Assembly: GCF_000348985.1 (NCBI RefSeq)
Contig: NC_035924.1
Span: 186,001-250,000 of the forward strand
From: Huiozyma naganishii CBS 8797
Taxonomy: Eukaryota > Ascomycota > Saccharomycetes > Saccharomycetales > Saccharomycetaceae
Length of the DNA: 64,000 nucleotides
Direction of reading: 5' to 3'
In this document: in pieces, positions 32,291 through 40,938 of the stretch
Numbering within the stretch: the stretch's first letter is position 1
Layout: the number at the start of each line of letters is the position of its first letter
Program-made: the position numbers and the translations under genes
Notes under the pieces: model-generated
Told to the model about the DNA's origin: nothing
Databases searched by the model: none
Seen by the model: only the letters and a program-made list of their open reading frames with translations

Positions 32291-34435
32291 TATTAACGAA
32301 AGTATGAAGTTGGATTATAAATGAACGGATTGGTTGGTTGACTAGAGGTAAATGGAAGAGGAAGGAGCAGAAAGGTGGAGAGAAAAAAGCAGGTGGAGTA
32401 TACAGAGGAGAAAGAGGAAGATTACTTATATACAAATGTTTTTCTTTCTGTTCCATCATGTTTGTTTATTTTGTTTGTTTGTTGATACGGCACCCCGCCC
32501 ACTACTCACGCTCAGCAGAGCTCGTATACCCCTTTCTTCAAGCGAGAATTGTGTGTTTGTTGGCGGATACTGTCGAAAGAAACATCCGAACGACCCGCAT
32601 ATCCACTCTTACTCCTCCACCTTCCACCGTTAAGGAGTGCCCGTAGCATCTATTTGTTTGCTTTATTGTGCTTACTTCATATTTGTTTGTGCGGCTGCTC
32701 TAGAGTCATCGATGTTCGCTCGTTAACTAAGCAAAAATCTGCCCCGCACAGAAACGGCCGCACAAAAAGGACGAAGCGTACCGTAACGCGACACGAAATG
32801 TAATTTTTCTGTCCCAAAATAGACAAGTCGCGAAAAGCGTGTCCAAAAGGGGATGCGCGATGCCTTTTGTGCCACGCTCCAAGGGAAGAGACCGCGTCGC
32901 GCTGCTTGGGCGGAAGTCCTCTTACCAGGTACATGGGTCCCTCGTTTGATTGTCCGCGACAACAATATGAACCGGTTCACTATGAGCTGCCCGGAGGGTC
33001 ATCTGGTGGTGGTTACACGAGTGTTTGTGTTGAAAATGGCGCAGTGACACTCCTCAACGGCTGCACGGTGCCTGGATATCTGTGCCTGAGATAATACCCT
33101 TTTTGGAGGACATTCTCCAGCTTAGTTCAGAGCACACCATTCAGGAGCAACATATCTTACGGTATATTGTCACCTAGAAACTGGCTTTCTTCCCCGAGTG
33201 CTATAAGCAATCGGAAATGTTTGTAAGCGAGTTGCATGGTGTCAATGGGCGTGTTTGCTAAATTTGTAAACTGAAACCGTACCGAACTGGTAGAATAAAC
33301 TTACCAATTCACGGTCTCGACCTACCCGTGTTGATTACACGTATCAGAAGGTGGCGATGTGAACAGATTTTCCGGTTAATAGTACACTTTAAAGACCTCG
33401 TATCTTCGTATCCTTTATAAAACAGCTACTAACATTTTAGGCGCTGACTACAATGAACAAGGTTTACATTGTATATGCTGCTTTTGAACCTGTCGAAGAG
33501 CGGCTACGGTTAACCTTCTCCCGTAATTTATTAAAACAGACTACTTCTTGGTGGACAGTACAAAAGTGGGAGGTATAATTGTTAGCATGTACGTGAGTAG
33601 ATACAATCTTGAGCTTTTCACCAAGTACAGTACCGTACAGTGTATATATAATTATGTAGAACTTTCTTGTGTATTCTTCATTTTTTACCTCCCTAAACTG
33701 ATATTACATTCGTACTATTATGTTGTGAGAAAAAAATAAACCTTGCCTCGGATATTATCATTATATTGACATGTTGAGGAGACCATTTAGTAAGACCCAA
33801 TATCCTATGTGGTATCTGCTTCTATTTCTTTCAAAAAAACATTTGAACGTCGGAATCCCCAATTATAAATACTTGATCAAATAAACACAGTTTCAATAAG
33901 TTTGTGCAGCAAAACAACAGCTACATTATACCGTTCTTCGTACTACAACTTGATGAAAGGGACTTTGGCTTTAACAGTGAGATCCAATTTTTATATTTAG
34001 TAAACTGTTTGGTTTTGAACAAAGGTCAGAAATTTTAAAGTAAAAATTAAAAATAAATTCAATTCACGCAACAGGAGAAACTGAAATAAGTTTATCCCTT
34101 ATTGTAAAAGTGTGAGTGTCTTTGAGATATAGTTAATGGGGGAAGAACTAAATTACAGGTAGCATACCGATACTCTGCCCCTGAACAAAAGAGATTTGTA
34201 GACAAGATAATAAAAAAAAATGTTTTATTTAACTTGTGTAGGGCAGACAAATGCCCTCCATAATCTAATTAAACTTTTATGAACTATCGTAAGATCCGAA
34301 ACCGTCTTTACATTAAGAATAAATTCAATTCGTGCGTTAGTTTCAAAATGGGGAACTGCGTATTATCATCAATGATTTTACTGGGGATGACAGAATGTGA
34401 GAGTAGCTCCGTATAACCTTTGTCCCCATCTACGA
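32291..34435. other. 2.1 kb gene-free region, ancestral FAR1/SSY5 interval
   Basis: No gene is recognised in 2.1 kb, against a typical spacing of 200-600 bp here. In the ancestral order FAR1 and SSY5 lie between CIS3 and FBP26; I see no frame resembling either. The left 800 bp are GC-rich with SBF/MCB-like elements (ACGCGACACGAAA near 32787, CGCGAAA near 32829). The right 1.2 kb are A/T-rich and featureless. Complete loss with residual spacer DNA is the simplest reading. Confidence 0.55.
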
Positions 34436-35626
34436 TCATATTTGTTTCTGTTCGGACACTTCTGTAAGTAAGTTTGCGTACTGGGAAGTCCCCTCGGGGT
34501 TATCTGTGATATCACTGGAGCCTTTCTCCTTGTAGGTGCTCACTGCGGGGACATCTGTGGTCAGTCTAGTGACCTTCACGCCACGAACAGACGGAGTCAG
34601 TTTGATCAGTGTGTGTAGAGGTATAGTCATCCAGGGCGACTCGTCTTGGGGCACATTCATGAAATAGGCGTAGATGCACCTGAGCACCGCCTGATGGGTA
34701 ATTATCAATATGTTATCCTGCCTTTCGAGCTCCATTATAACAGGCTCAATTCGATTGACAACGTCGGCGTATGACTCACCACCACGGTACCTGTACTGGT
34801 ATTTATCATCATCGCGTGCTCTAAAGTCGTCTGGAAACCTTTCCTCTATCTCTTTGTAAGTCATTCCGTCGCAGATGCCTGCATCCAGCTCATCCAATGC
34901 CTTCCATTCGAGTTTCTCGTACGGCAAGTATTTTGCAGTCTCGTGTGTCCTCTTCAGCGTAGATGTCCACACAGTCAAGTTTCCATCGCCGACTTCGCTT
35001 TCCATCAATTCTGACAGCTTTTCTGCGTATCTGAGACCTCTGTTAGATAGAGGTGAATCACCGCCTATTTTCTCCTCCACATTGTAAATTGATTCACCAT
35101 GCCTGGAGAGCCATATCGACTTCCCGTTCATATTGATGTTGAGGATGTAGAAAACGATCCTTGTCTGCAGGTAGCTCCCAACCCTATTTATGATCATATT
35201 GTGAGGCTCCTTACTGAGTTTCACATAGCTTAGTGTATTCGATAACTGGCAGCCTTTCTGACTCTGCGACGTGGAATCCACACTTGGCTCGCCTGCACGA
35301 GCCGAGTATTCCAAAAATAGAGGCTCCACAGAGTAGCATTTGAAGACGTTTGCCAGTTGCTCGCAGTTTGTCGGCGTTATGCTGCTGTTGTCGATGATTG
35401 CGACTGCGTGTCTCCCCTCTTTAAGCCATTTGACTACGTCACTCACCTGACTTTGGTTCTCCGCAGCGCCTTCCCGCGTGTTGCCGAATACCCGACACTT
35501 TATCGACAACCAAGCCAGGTATCTCTGCAGTTTTTGCGTTAAAAACTCTCTATCTTTGTCCTCTTTTGTCACAATCACAAGGCATATCTTCCTGTTCTGG
35601 ATGGTATCAATTACTCTTAGCGTCAT
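34436..35626 (-). CDS. FBP26: Fructose-2,6-bisphosphatase, kinase half degenerate
   Basis: Fbp26 removes the 2-phosphate of fructose-2,6-bisphosphate, relieving activation of glycolysis. The C-terminal phosphatase half is intact: WLSRHGESIYN (phospho-histidine), TSTLKRT, LDELDAGICDGMTY (acid), RYRGGESY and ITHQAVLRC. The N-terminal 6-phosphofructo-2-kinase half is shortened and altered. Where the family has the P-loop GLPARGKS, this protein reads VTKEDKDREFL, although the following QRYLAWLSIKC still aligns. The Walker B stretch reads AIIDNSSI. The product is 396 residues from the ATG MTLRVIDTI, against 452 in S. cerevisiae. It should be a dedicated phosphatase. Position before VPS35 matches YJL155C-YJL154C. 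Confidence 0.93.
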   Translation of the reverse strand: MTLRVIDTIQNRKICLVIVTKEDKDREFLTQKLQRYLAWLSIKCRVFGNTREGAAENQSQVSDVVKWLKEGRHAVAIIDNSSITPTNCEQLANVFKCYSVEPLFLEYSARAGEPSVDSTSQSQKGCQLSNTLSYVKLSKEPHNMIINRVGSYLQTRIVFYILNINMNGKSIWLSRHGESIYNVEEKIGGDSPLSNRGLRYAEKLSELMESEVGDGNLTVWTSTLKRTHETAKYLPYEKLEWKALDELDAGICDGMTYKEIEERFPDDFRARDDDKYQYRYRGGESYADVVNRIEPVIMELERQDNILIITHQAVLRCIYAYFMNVPQDESPWMTIPLHTLIKLTPSVRGVKVTRLTTDVPAVSTYKEKGSSDITDNPEGTSQYANLLTEVSEQKQI

Positions 35627-35938
35627 CCCCACTTAAACCTCTCCTATAAAACCTAAAAACACACACAGCTAAGCTGTTGTAGCACCAAAACCCAAACGAG
35701 CTCAGCAAAGCAATTGCCAATCCCCAACAGCGACGAATATCCAGGCCAGCCAAACGTCAATGAGACACCCAGAGTTCAAGGGTGTAAACTCCTTCTGGGG
35801 CACTGCCAGGCGAACAATTTTACAGCATCTTCGAACTTCACTGTGAAAATTATATATTTAAAGAGCGAAAGGGGTTGATTTGAACACGCAGTGCTTAGGA
35901 AGATACGTAGTGATATTTCGAGTACATAGAGGTCCGTG
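35627..35938. other. Intergenic VPS35/FBP26
   Basis: About 310 bp holding the FBP26 promoter and VPS35 3' end. Nothing further is recognised. Confidence 0.6.
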
Positions 35939-38524
35939 TCATACTGTAATGGCCTTGAATCTGTCGTCGAGTGCAGCCTGCTGGAGGATGTACGCGCATG
36001 TTCGTTGGAAGTGGTCTGCTGGTATCGTGGCCAGTTCCGCGACGGACTCTGTGCTTGCAGCCGTTGGCAGCACGACGGACACGGCACCGTTACTCTTGCT
36101 CACCTTCAAGACAGACCCATCCTGACCCATTAGGACCCGTTGTGGTGTCTTGGTACTTGACGTGTCGTCCAGTTTCAGCTCGGCCATCTGCTCGAGATGT
36201 AGCGAGTTCAAGTTCGTTTTGATCAGTTCAATGAGCCCGTTGACGTAGTTGACGGACACACGCGTCTGTGCCTCCTCACCATAGATGAGGAAGTACAGAC
36301 ACCGGTTCAGGATCTCCACCATCAGTTCGCAGCTTTGCATGTTGTCCATGATTGAGTCCGCGGATCTGAGCGACCTCTGCAGGCACTCCAGCAGCCGTTT
36401 CCCCTCCCTGTAGAACTGTCCCTCCGTCTCTGCGTCATCTTCCGTCTCGCCCAGAGATTCAATTTCCGTGGCCCACCACAGGTGCGAGCAAAGGTACACG
36501 GCCCGGCACTGGTCTTGTTTCTTGAGCAGCTTTGACGCATGGAGTGTGGTCCGCACGATGAGATTGTCGTAGTAGTCCTCCCCCTCTGTGCGCAGCGACC
36601 TTGTCCTCTGCAGGATTTGCGTCATGTACACTATCGCCTGGAACTGGGTACGTGAGTCGCTCAGGGTGTCCTCGAAGACCGTCAGCGCCTGCGTAAAGAA
36701 GTCGTAGGATATTTCAGGGAGACTCAGTTGGTCCGCTATGGACGCCGTTTGGAGATTCAGCTTGAATACCCTGTCCGTGATGCTCGGACCTACAACGTTG
36801 AACAGTTCCGTGATACATCTGGACACGTACTTGAATATCTGCTTGATAGAGGTGTCGTACGATGACTTGTTTTTGGGTAATCTTGATCTTAGGAAATCGC
36901 ATTTCTTAATTAGCTGCCACCACAGAGTGATAAGTGACTCGTATGTGCAGCTTACCGATTGGCTCGTACCCTCATGTAGTGCGTTCTTGAGGGATAACAG
37001 TAGTTGTACCTGCTTAGTGATGGGTCTGAGTTGTCTTGATTTAGTTGTGGCACGTACCAATGCGTGGCACCATTTGGCAACGGTCTGCTGGACCAAAGGA
37101 ACGGTCTCCTGACCCTCCTTTGAAATCAAAGCGGTTGCCGGTTTGCACAAGGCGAGCAATTTCATGAATTGGTCCTCTGTTTCGACGACCCAGTCGTCGC
37201 TTTGGTCAAGGAACAAGTTGAGCAGGGATTCGATGGCTTGTAGTTGTGCGCGTGGGTGAATACTGAGCAACAGTTCTGTGTATTTGGGGCAGTTGACCAC
37301 GATCAAGTTAGCCCTCTTCACTTCTTTGAAAGTCATCAATTCTACGAACAGTTGCTGCTGTTGCACGGTGTCCTCTGTCGCCTCGTCGTTGACCGCAAAA
37401 TCTTTGCATTTCGTGAACAGCAGCGAGTATAGTTTGTTCAAGTTGTCCGTGTTCTCCGGATCGCAGCAGTTATTCAAAGTGATGACGTTCGATACGAGGT
37501 CCAACACTTCCACGAGCGCGATATCTGGTCTCTCATCACCCAGTTTCTCGAGATACTGCCAGAATATATCGAAAAGCGATCTCCCCCCCTGCTTCCCTGG
37601 GGCAGCCTCACGTTCTACGTAGTCTATCAGTCTCTGCACCAGCGTGGCTATAATCTTGTGGAGTGATACCTGTGGGTTCATCTGTGCAGTCGCCTGCAGC
37701 AATTGTTCCACTGTCTCCAAGTGGTAGTTGTCCGGGAACACCTGGCAGACGATGTCGAATAGGTACTCCTGGCATATGACGTCTCTTGACTGGACCATCT
37801 GTTCAAGGATCCCCGGGAGGATCTTCTCGCAGTAGACGGTGAAATTCTCCTCTTGGTCTGCTTCTTCTGACTCGATCACCTGCGAGAGACGCAACAGCTG
37901 GGACCCGACGAGGATCTGCAACTCTTTACGCTCTTTGGTCCTGAGGTCCCTCTCCTTGAGGGGTCCCTGGTACTGCAGTCTGACCCACAGTTTGTTCATC
38001 TCTACGAAGTTCGTGGTGAGGAACGTGATGCTGAAGGGCAAATCCATGAGGGACTCGAGAAGCCCCTTCGTCATCTGCGAGAGGAAGTACCTGAGGAAAA
38101 GCCCCCTCGTTGGGTTCTGCACACCTTTGCACATCTCGATCATATCCTTCAGGATCTCTGCCTGCGGGACTGTCTCATCGTTGCATTGCAACAGCGCAGA
38201 CCCAACGGTGATCATGAGGTACAGCCGTGGGAGCACGTTCCCTGCATACTGCACGAGCTCGTACAGGTCCGCGAGGTGATGCCTCCCGCGCTTGTGCCCC
38301 TGGACCAAGTACAGCGTGAGCTCACCGAGTGTGTCGAACACCATGACGTACAGCTCGTAGTACTGGCGTTGGGGGGGCAGCAATGGGTTCCTGAGCTGCT
38401 GTAGCAGCTGTGACGCGTACTTCAGCGCGTCCATCAGCGAGTGCTGCTGCAGCGCCCGCTGCATCAACACCGTGTTCTGCTTCACAGCACTCTTCGCCTG
38501 CGGCAGCGAGTCTGCGTACGACAT
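35939..38524 (-). CDS. VPS35: Retromer subunit Vps35
   Basis: Vps35 is the cargo-binding alpha-solenoid of retromer, which returns Vps10 and other receptors from endosomes to the Golgi. The 861-residue protein shows the conserved N-terminus (ALQQHSLMDALKYASQLLQQL) and the PRLYLM motif (NVLPRLYLMITVG, near residue 95) required for Vps26 binding. Helical repeats continue through to the C-terminus. S. cerevisiae Vps35 is 944 residues; some acidic inserts are shorter here. GC content is higher than in neighbouring genes. INO1 and SNA3, which follow VPS35 in S. cerevisiae, are absent, and the next gene is CCP1. Confidence 0.97.
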   Translation of the reverse strand: MSYADSLPQAKSAVKQNTVLMQRALQQHSLMDALKYASQLLQQLRNPLLPPQRQYYELYVMVFDTLGELTLYLVQGHKRGRHHLADLYELVQYAGNVLPRLYLMITVGSALLQCNDETVPQAEILKDMIEMCKGVQNPTRGLFLRYFLSQMTKGLLESLMDLPFSITFLTTNFVEMNKLWVRLQYQGPLKERDLRTKERKELQILVGSQLLRLSQVIESEEADQEENFTVYCEKILPGILEQMVQSRDVICQEYLFDIVCQVFPDNYHLETVEQLLQATAQMNPQVSLHKIIATLVQRLIDYVEREAAPGKQGGRSLFDIFWQYLEKLGDERPDIALVEVLDLVSNVITLNNCCDPENTDNLNKLYSLLFTKCKDFAVNDEATEDTVQQQQLFVELMTFKEVKRANLIVVNCPKYTELLLSIHPRAQLQAIESLLNLFLDQSDDWVVETEDQFMKLLALCKPATALISKEGQETVPLVQQTVAKWCHALVRATTKSRQLRPITKQVQLLLSLKNALHEGTSQSVSCTYESLITLWWQLIKKCDFLRSRLPKNKSSYDTSIKQIFKYVSRCITELFNVVGPSITDRVFKLNLQTASIADQLSLPEISYDFFTQALTVFEDTLSDSRTQFQAIVYMTQILQRTRSLRTEGEDYYDNLIVRTTLHASKLLKKQDQCRAVYLCSHLWWATEIESLGETEDDAETEGQFYREGKRLLECLQRSLRSADSIMDNMQSCELMVEILNRCLYFLIYGEEAQTRVSVNYVNGLIELIKTNLNSLHLEQMAELKLDDTSSTKTPQRVLMGQDGSVLKVSKSNGAVSVVLPTAASTESVAELATIPADHFQRTCAYILQQAALDDRFKAITV

Positions 38525-38834
38525 GCCCTGCTCAGCTTATCAAACAAGCAATCAACCAACAAGGGAACAAGGGAACAAACTATCAACAGATTTTATCAAA
38601 CAGGGGCAACGTCGAGAACTTTTTGACCCCGCGACGACGAACTCGAACTCGAGAAACAATTCTCCCTCTGAACCTTCTCGCATGCTTAGTAATTCCTCAC
38701 GACGAAACGACCGGGCAATTTCCCCTTCTGGGCTGAACACGACTCACTGCGATGCGTATATAAGGAAGGATCTGACGATGCAGTGATTGATCAGTCTTGC
38801 AGATACAGCCAGACAAGCAAGAACTACTCGCTCA
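38525..38834. other. Divergent promoter VPS35/CCP1
   Basis: A 310-bp region with a TATA-like element, GTATATAAGG, near 38756 facing CCP1. No HAP1 site was recognised with confidence. Confidence 0.5.
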
Positions 38835-39911
38835 ATGTCTACTGCTAACAGGTTTGTGCCCCTCGCGTCTAGGGCCGTGTTCTCTCGTAGAGTAATGCTC
38901 GGATTGGTCGGGTCCGCTGGTGTCCTAGGTGTCGCTGCTGATCTGCACCAACGCCGTGACGGTTACCGTGGCGGTAACGGTAACGGTAACGGTCGGTCCA
39001 CGGGGAAGTTGTGGACTCCTCTGGTTGCCGGTGCGCCCATTGCGCATCTTGCCCAAGTGGACAAGAAGTATGGGGAGTCCGACTACCAGGCCGTTTACAA
39101 CGCTATCGCTGAGAAGTTGCGTGACGAGGACGAGTACGATAACTACATAGGGTACGGTCCCGTTTTGCTACGGTTGTCCTGGCATTGTTCCGGTACGTGG
39201 GACAAGAAGGACAACACTGGTGGGTCCTTTGGTGGGACTTACCGGTTCCAGAAGGAGTCCAACGACCCCTCGAACAACGGGCTCGAGAACGCTGCGCACT
39301 TCTTGGAACCCATCAAAAAGCAGTTCCCCTGGATCTCGTATGGGGACCTGTACACACTTGGTGGTGTCACTGCGGTGCAGGAGTTGCAAGGACCGAAGAT
39401 CGCATGGAGACCAGGGAGGGTCGACATGCCTGAGGATACGACCCCGGACAACGGGAGACTTCCTGACGCGGACAATGGTGCCTCGTACGTGAGGAACTTC
39501 TTCGACAGGATGAATTTCAACGACCGCGAGGTTGTCGCGCTGATGGGAGGGCACGCTCTGGGGAAGACTCACTTGGCCAATTCAGGGTACGAGGGTCCCT
39601 GGGGTGCCGCCACGAACACGTTCACCAACGAGTTTTACAACAACCTGTTGAACGAACACTGGACTTTGGAGAAGAACGAAGCGAACAACGAACAGTACAA
39701 CTCACCAAAGGGGTACATGATGTTGAAGACGGACATGGCGTTGGTCCAGGACGACAAGTACTTGCCCATCGTGAAGGAGTTCGCGAAGGACCAAAACGCT
39801 TTCTTCAAGGAGTACACCAACGCCTTCCAAAAACTGCTACAGAACGGTATAACTTACTCGAAGGATTCTCCAGTCTTCGTGTTCAAGACGCTAGACGAAC
39901 AGGACTTGTGA
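38835..39911 (+). CDS. CCP1: Mitochondrial cytochrome c peroxidase
   Basis: Ccp1 reduces hydrogen peroxide in the intermembrane space using cytochrome c. The start is the [19 protein letters not shown]; 16 in-frame codons upstream begin with TTG. The product is 358 residues against 361. A bipartite presequence (basic helix, then a hydrophobic stretch [15 protein letters not shown]) precedes a low-complexity GNGNGNG tract made of repeated GGTAAC. Heme-peroxidase residues are seen in [11 protein letters not shown] (distal Arg, Trp, His) and [12 protein letters not shown] (proximal His). GPWGAA holds the radical-bearing tryptophan. In S. cerevisiae the neighbours are also PAM17, OAF3 and LAS1. 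Confidence 0.98.
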   Translation: MSTANRFVPLASRAVFSRRVMLGLVGSAGVLGVAADLHQRRDGYRGGNGNGNGRSTGKLWTPLVAGAPIAHLAQVDKKYGESDYQAVYNAIAEKLRDEDEYDNYIGYGPVLLRLSWHCSGTWDKKDNTGGSFGGTYRFQKESNDPSNNGLENAAHFLEPIKKQFPWISYGDLYTLGGVTAVQELQGPKIAWRPGRVDMPEDTTPDNGRLPDADNGASYVRNFFDRMNFNDREVVALMGGHALGKTHLANSGYEGPWGAATNTFTNEFYNNLLNEHWTLEKNEANNEQYNSPKGYMMLKTDMALVQDDKYLPIVKEFAKDQNAFFKEYTNAFQKLLQNGITYSKDSPVFVFKTLDEQDL

Positions 39912-40189
39912 AGTCCACCTATTTATTCTGATATAGAAGGTGCGATGCACCTCGTATTTATCATTAGAGAAGATTATTTAAACACACAGGGATACAGCTC
40001 TGACCAACATCAACTTCACAACTCGCCTGAACATCTTTACAATACCTGCCAAGTCCAACCTATAATTATATAATAATTTCAACTCTGAAGAAAAAGTTTC
40101 AAATAGAAATGGCAACGTCCTTGGAGGGAAAGGGCAGAAAGTAGAGGTGCACGAAGCGATCTCAATTCACCATATAATTGTCCGTCGTG

Positions 40190-40792
40190 ATGATGCTCTC
40201 CTTATGTTACAAAAAATCAATCGCCATGGCAGCGACACCAGCGTGTAGCCGTATCCTTTCCGGTGGCCTCCGCTGGCAATCAACATCTGTCCAGGGGAAA
40301 TCGGTAAACGCAACGAACGGAATGCCCCCAGTGCAAGGTCAACTCAGTTGGACCGATTTCTTCCAACTGAGGAAAACGCAGAGGACTGTTAACGTCGGGT
40401 CGTCCATTTTCACCGCATTGCTAGGGTGCAACGTATCGTGGATGTTTCTGTCAAACATGGAGATCGACCCGACTCAAATGATCATGGGGTTCGACCCACT
40501 GGTGGTCATTTCTGCAGGGCTCGTTGCTTCAGGGTGCCTCGGGTACCTGTTCGGACCTCTCTTTGGAACACAGCTCTTCAAACTCTCGCACAGGAAGTAC
40601 ATAACCGAGTTCAACGACAAGAACAAGGACTTTTTGAAACACGTCATTGATAATAGGGTGGACGCCTCCTCGCAAAGTTTCAGCAACCCGGTCCCGGACT
40701 ACTACGGCGAGAAAATAGGTTCCGTCAAGGAATACAGACAGTGGCTGAGAGACTGTCACGCCTACGCGAGAAAGGCCAAGGAATTTTTGTAA
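40190..40792 (+). CDS. PAM17: TIM23 motor-associated subunit Pam17
   Basis: Pam17 is an inner-membrane subunit of the presequence translocase-associated motor of TIM23. A basic presequence is followed by LSWTDFFQLRKTQRTVN, two membrane segments (about 70-90 and 105-130, including FDPLVVISAGLVASGCLGYLFGP) and a conserved matrix tail, PDYYGEKIGSVKEYRQWLRD. The first ATG gives 200 residues (S. cerevisiae 197). ATGs at 40193 and 40226 are alternatives, the last giving 188 residues. A 12-codon ATG frame at about 40109 lies in the presumed leader. Confidence 0.94.
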   Translation: MMLSLCYKKSIAMAATPACSRILSGGLRWQSTSVQGKSVNATNGMPPVQGQLSWTDFFQLRKTQRTVNVGSSIFTALLGCNVSWMFLSNMEIDPTQMIMGFDPLVVISAGLVASGCLGYLFGPLFGTQLFKLSHRKYITEFNDKNKDFLKHVIDNRVDASSQSFSNPVPDYYGEKIGSVKEYRQWLRDCHAYARKAKEFL

Positions 40793-40938
40793 TCTCCCAT
40801 ACACCCGAGGCAAACACCTGCCCACTCTAAGTTCTTTCTTATCTGTACATACAATCAGTTCTATATAGTTATTATGTATGGAAACTACGTCACCACACTA
40901 CCCGTTCCCTCAGCAACCGATGTTGTTATACCGGACTG

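Noticed and set aside
33424..33440. TACTAAC followed by TTTTAG, like an intron branch point and 3' splice site, before a 41-codon frame
   Set aside because: The branch point to AG distance is too short for normal yeast introns, no GTATGT-type donor lies upstream, and the downstream peptide is not recognised.
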